A stretch of 64,000 nt of DNA from Flavobacterium psychrophilum (lineage in GTDB: Bacteria > Bacteroidota > Bacteroidia > Flavobacteriales > Flavobacteriaceae): the NCBI GenBank assembly GCA_945874225.1, contig CAMCFT010000018.1, positions 1-64,000 of the forward strand. The letters are read 5' to 3'. Every line of letters begins with the position of its first letter. Within the stretch, counting starts at the first letter, position 1. The position numbers and the translations under genes are program-made. The notes beneath the pieces are model-generated. The model worked only from the letters and a program-made list of their open reading frames with translations, had not been told where the DNA came from and ran no database searches. Below, one piece after another: positions 63,638-64,000 of the stretch.

Positions 63638-64000
63638 ATGGGTTTTTCTGATTCTGGAAACTCAATCCCTAATTCTTTTAACTTTTTTTTCAAATTTACA
63701 TTTTCTGCTTCAAATTTATCTGCCTTCTGTTTATTGATTTTTGCTTCATTTTTTTGTTGTGTTGCATAATCATTAAACTTATTCCCTAACAATAAAGTTA
63801 ATTCATCCTTATAAGGCATTATTGGGTCATAAAGCCAATGATAGGCATTTCCAATAGCTCCGTTAAATAATCTAGGAGTAATCGGTTTACTACCAGCAGA
63901 TAATATTTGTTCATCGGAAATGCCAGGATAAGGGTCAATATAGTAAATTACTTTTATCCCTAACTGATAAGCTTTTTTTGCACATAACTCACAAGGGCTC
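63634..64000 (-). CDS. Cytidine-deaminase-like protein, partial (5' end outside window)
   Basis: About 122 codons are visible; the frame is open to the window edge. It enters with SPCELCAKKAYQLGIKVIYY, the PCxxC zinc-binding motif of the cytidine/deoxycytidylate deaminase superfamily; the partner HxE motif would lie upstream, beyond position 64000. The visible C-terminus ends in a coiled coil (EAKINKQKADKFEAENVNLK). Its stop overlaps the DUF6527 start. Deaminase superfamily members occur both in nucleotide metabolism and in phage defence or toxin systems; the coupling with DUF6527 in a probable defence island favours the latter. Confidence 0.65.
   Translation of the reverse strand, partial: SPCELCAKKAYQLGIKVIYYIDPYPGISDEQILSAGSKPITPRLFNGAIGNAYHWLYDPIMPYKDELTLLLGNKFNDYATQQKNEAKINKQKADKFEAENVNLKKKLKELGIEFPESEKPI

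Overview
The window looks like a Flavobacterium-type chromosome (phylum Bacteroidota). It is AT-rich, several genes have TAnnTTTG-type -7 promoter boxes, lipoprotein signals end in (F/L)SC or similar, and many families are typical of the phylum (RteC, DUF6443-like RHS proteins, Bacteroidota-type tyrosine recombinases). No rRNA, CRISPR array or complete transposase was seen.

Layout. 1-3.7 kb (minus strand): the start of a coiled-coil protein made of 63-bp repeats, an NlpC/P60 hydrolase and a thiolase. 3.95-5.9 kb: tRNA-Ser(GCU) followed by a tyrosine integrase and a small hypothetical gene. 6.6-28.0 kb: one long RHS polymorphic-toxin operon. It encodes an OmpH/Skp-like protein, a lipoprotein, a giant RHS-A protein whose C-terminal end has been split into a second gene, a secreted LolA-like-sized protein, and a 3706-residue RHS-B protein. 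RHS-B ends in a metzincin-type zinc-protease toxin (HEVGHFLGLAD) and is followed by two candidate immunity lipoproteins. 28.1-34.0 kb: a decayed XRE-type regulator, a lipoprotein, a second tyrosine recombinase, and two promoterless RHS-core/toxin/immunity cassettes in inverted orientation. One cassette carries a PD-(D/E)XK-like nuclease tip and the other an HEEKH metallopeptidase tip. 34.7-46.4 kb: a complete one-operon type II secretion / type IV pilus-like machine (MORN protein, GspK/PilX-like protein, two minor pseudopilins, GspF, major pseudopilin, prepilin peptidase, GspE, secretin, GspL/PilMN, GspM/PilO, Fn3-type lipoprotein, GspC/PilP). 46.6-51.1 kb: its likely regulators, namely a NarL-type response regulator, a LytTR protein with a degenerate receiver, and a TPR histidine kinase. 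51.5-56.3 kb: a mobile-element module (RteC, HTH, replication-like protein, DnaC-like ATPase, paralogous hypotheticals) whose genes are each preceded by G-poor simple-repeat leaders. 56.5-64 kb: a probable defence or accessory island with a serine-hydrolase-like membrane protein, a PD-(D/E)XK restriction-like nuclease, unknown proteins, a DUF6527 protein and a deaminase-like protein cut by the window edge.

How it may work together. The RHS operon and both transcription leaders of the secretion operon carry the same promoter module: a GGyAGtttttctACC-type palindrome 21-23 bases upstream of a TAnGTTTA -7-like box with no TTTG -33. The RHS proteins carry Sec signals but show no T9SS C-terminal sorting domain, and no T6SS genes are present. 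My main hypothesis is that the neighbouring secretin/pseudopilus machine is co-regulated with, and dedicated to, surface delivery of the RHS toxin. The inverted cassettes would then allow the toxin tip to be exchanged by inversion or gene conversion. Immunity topology fits: protease tips have lipoprotein partners, and the nuclease tip has a cytosolic one.
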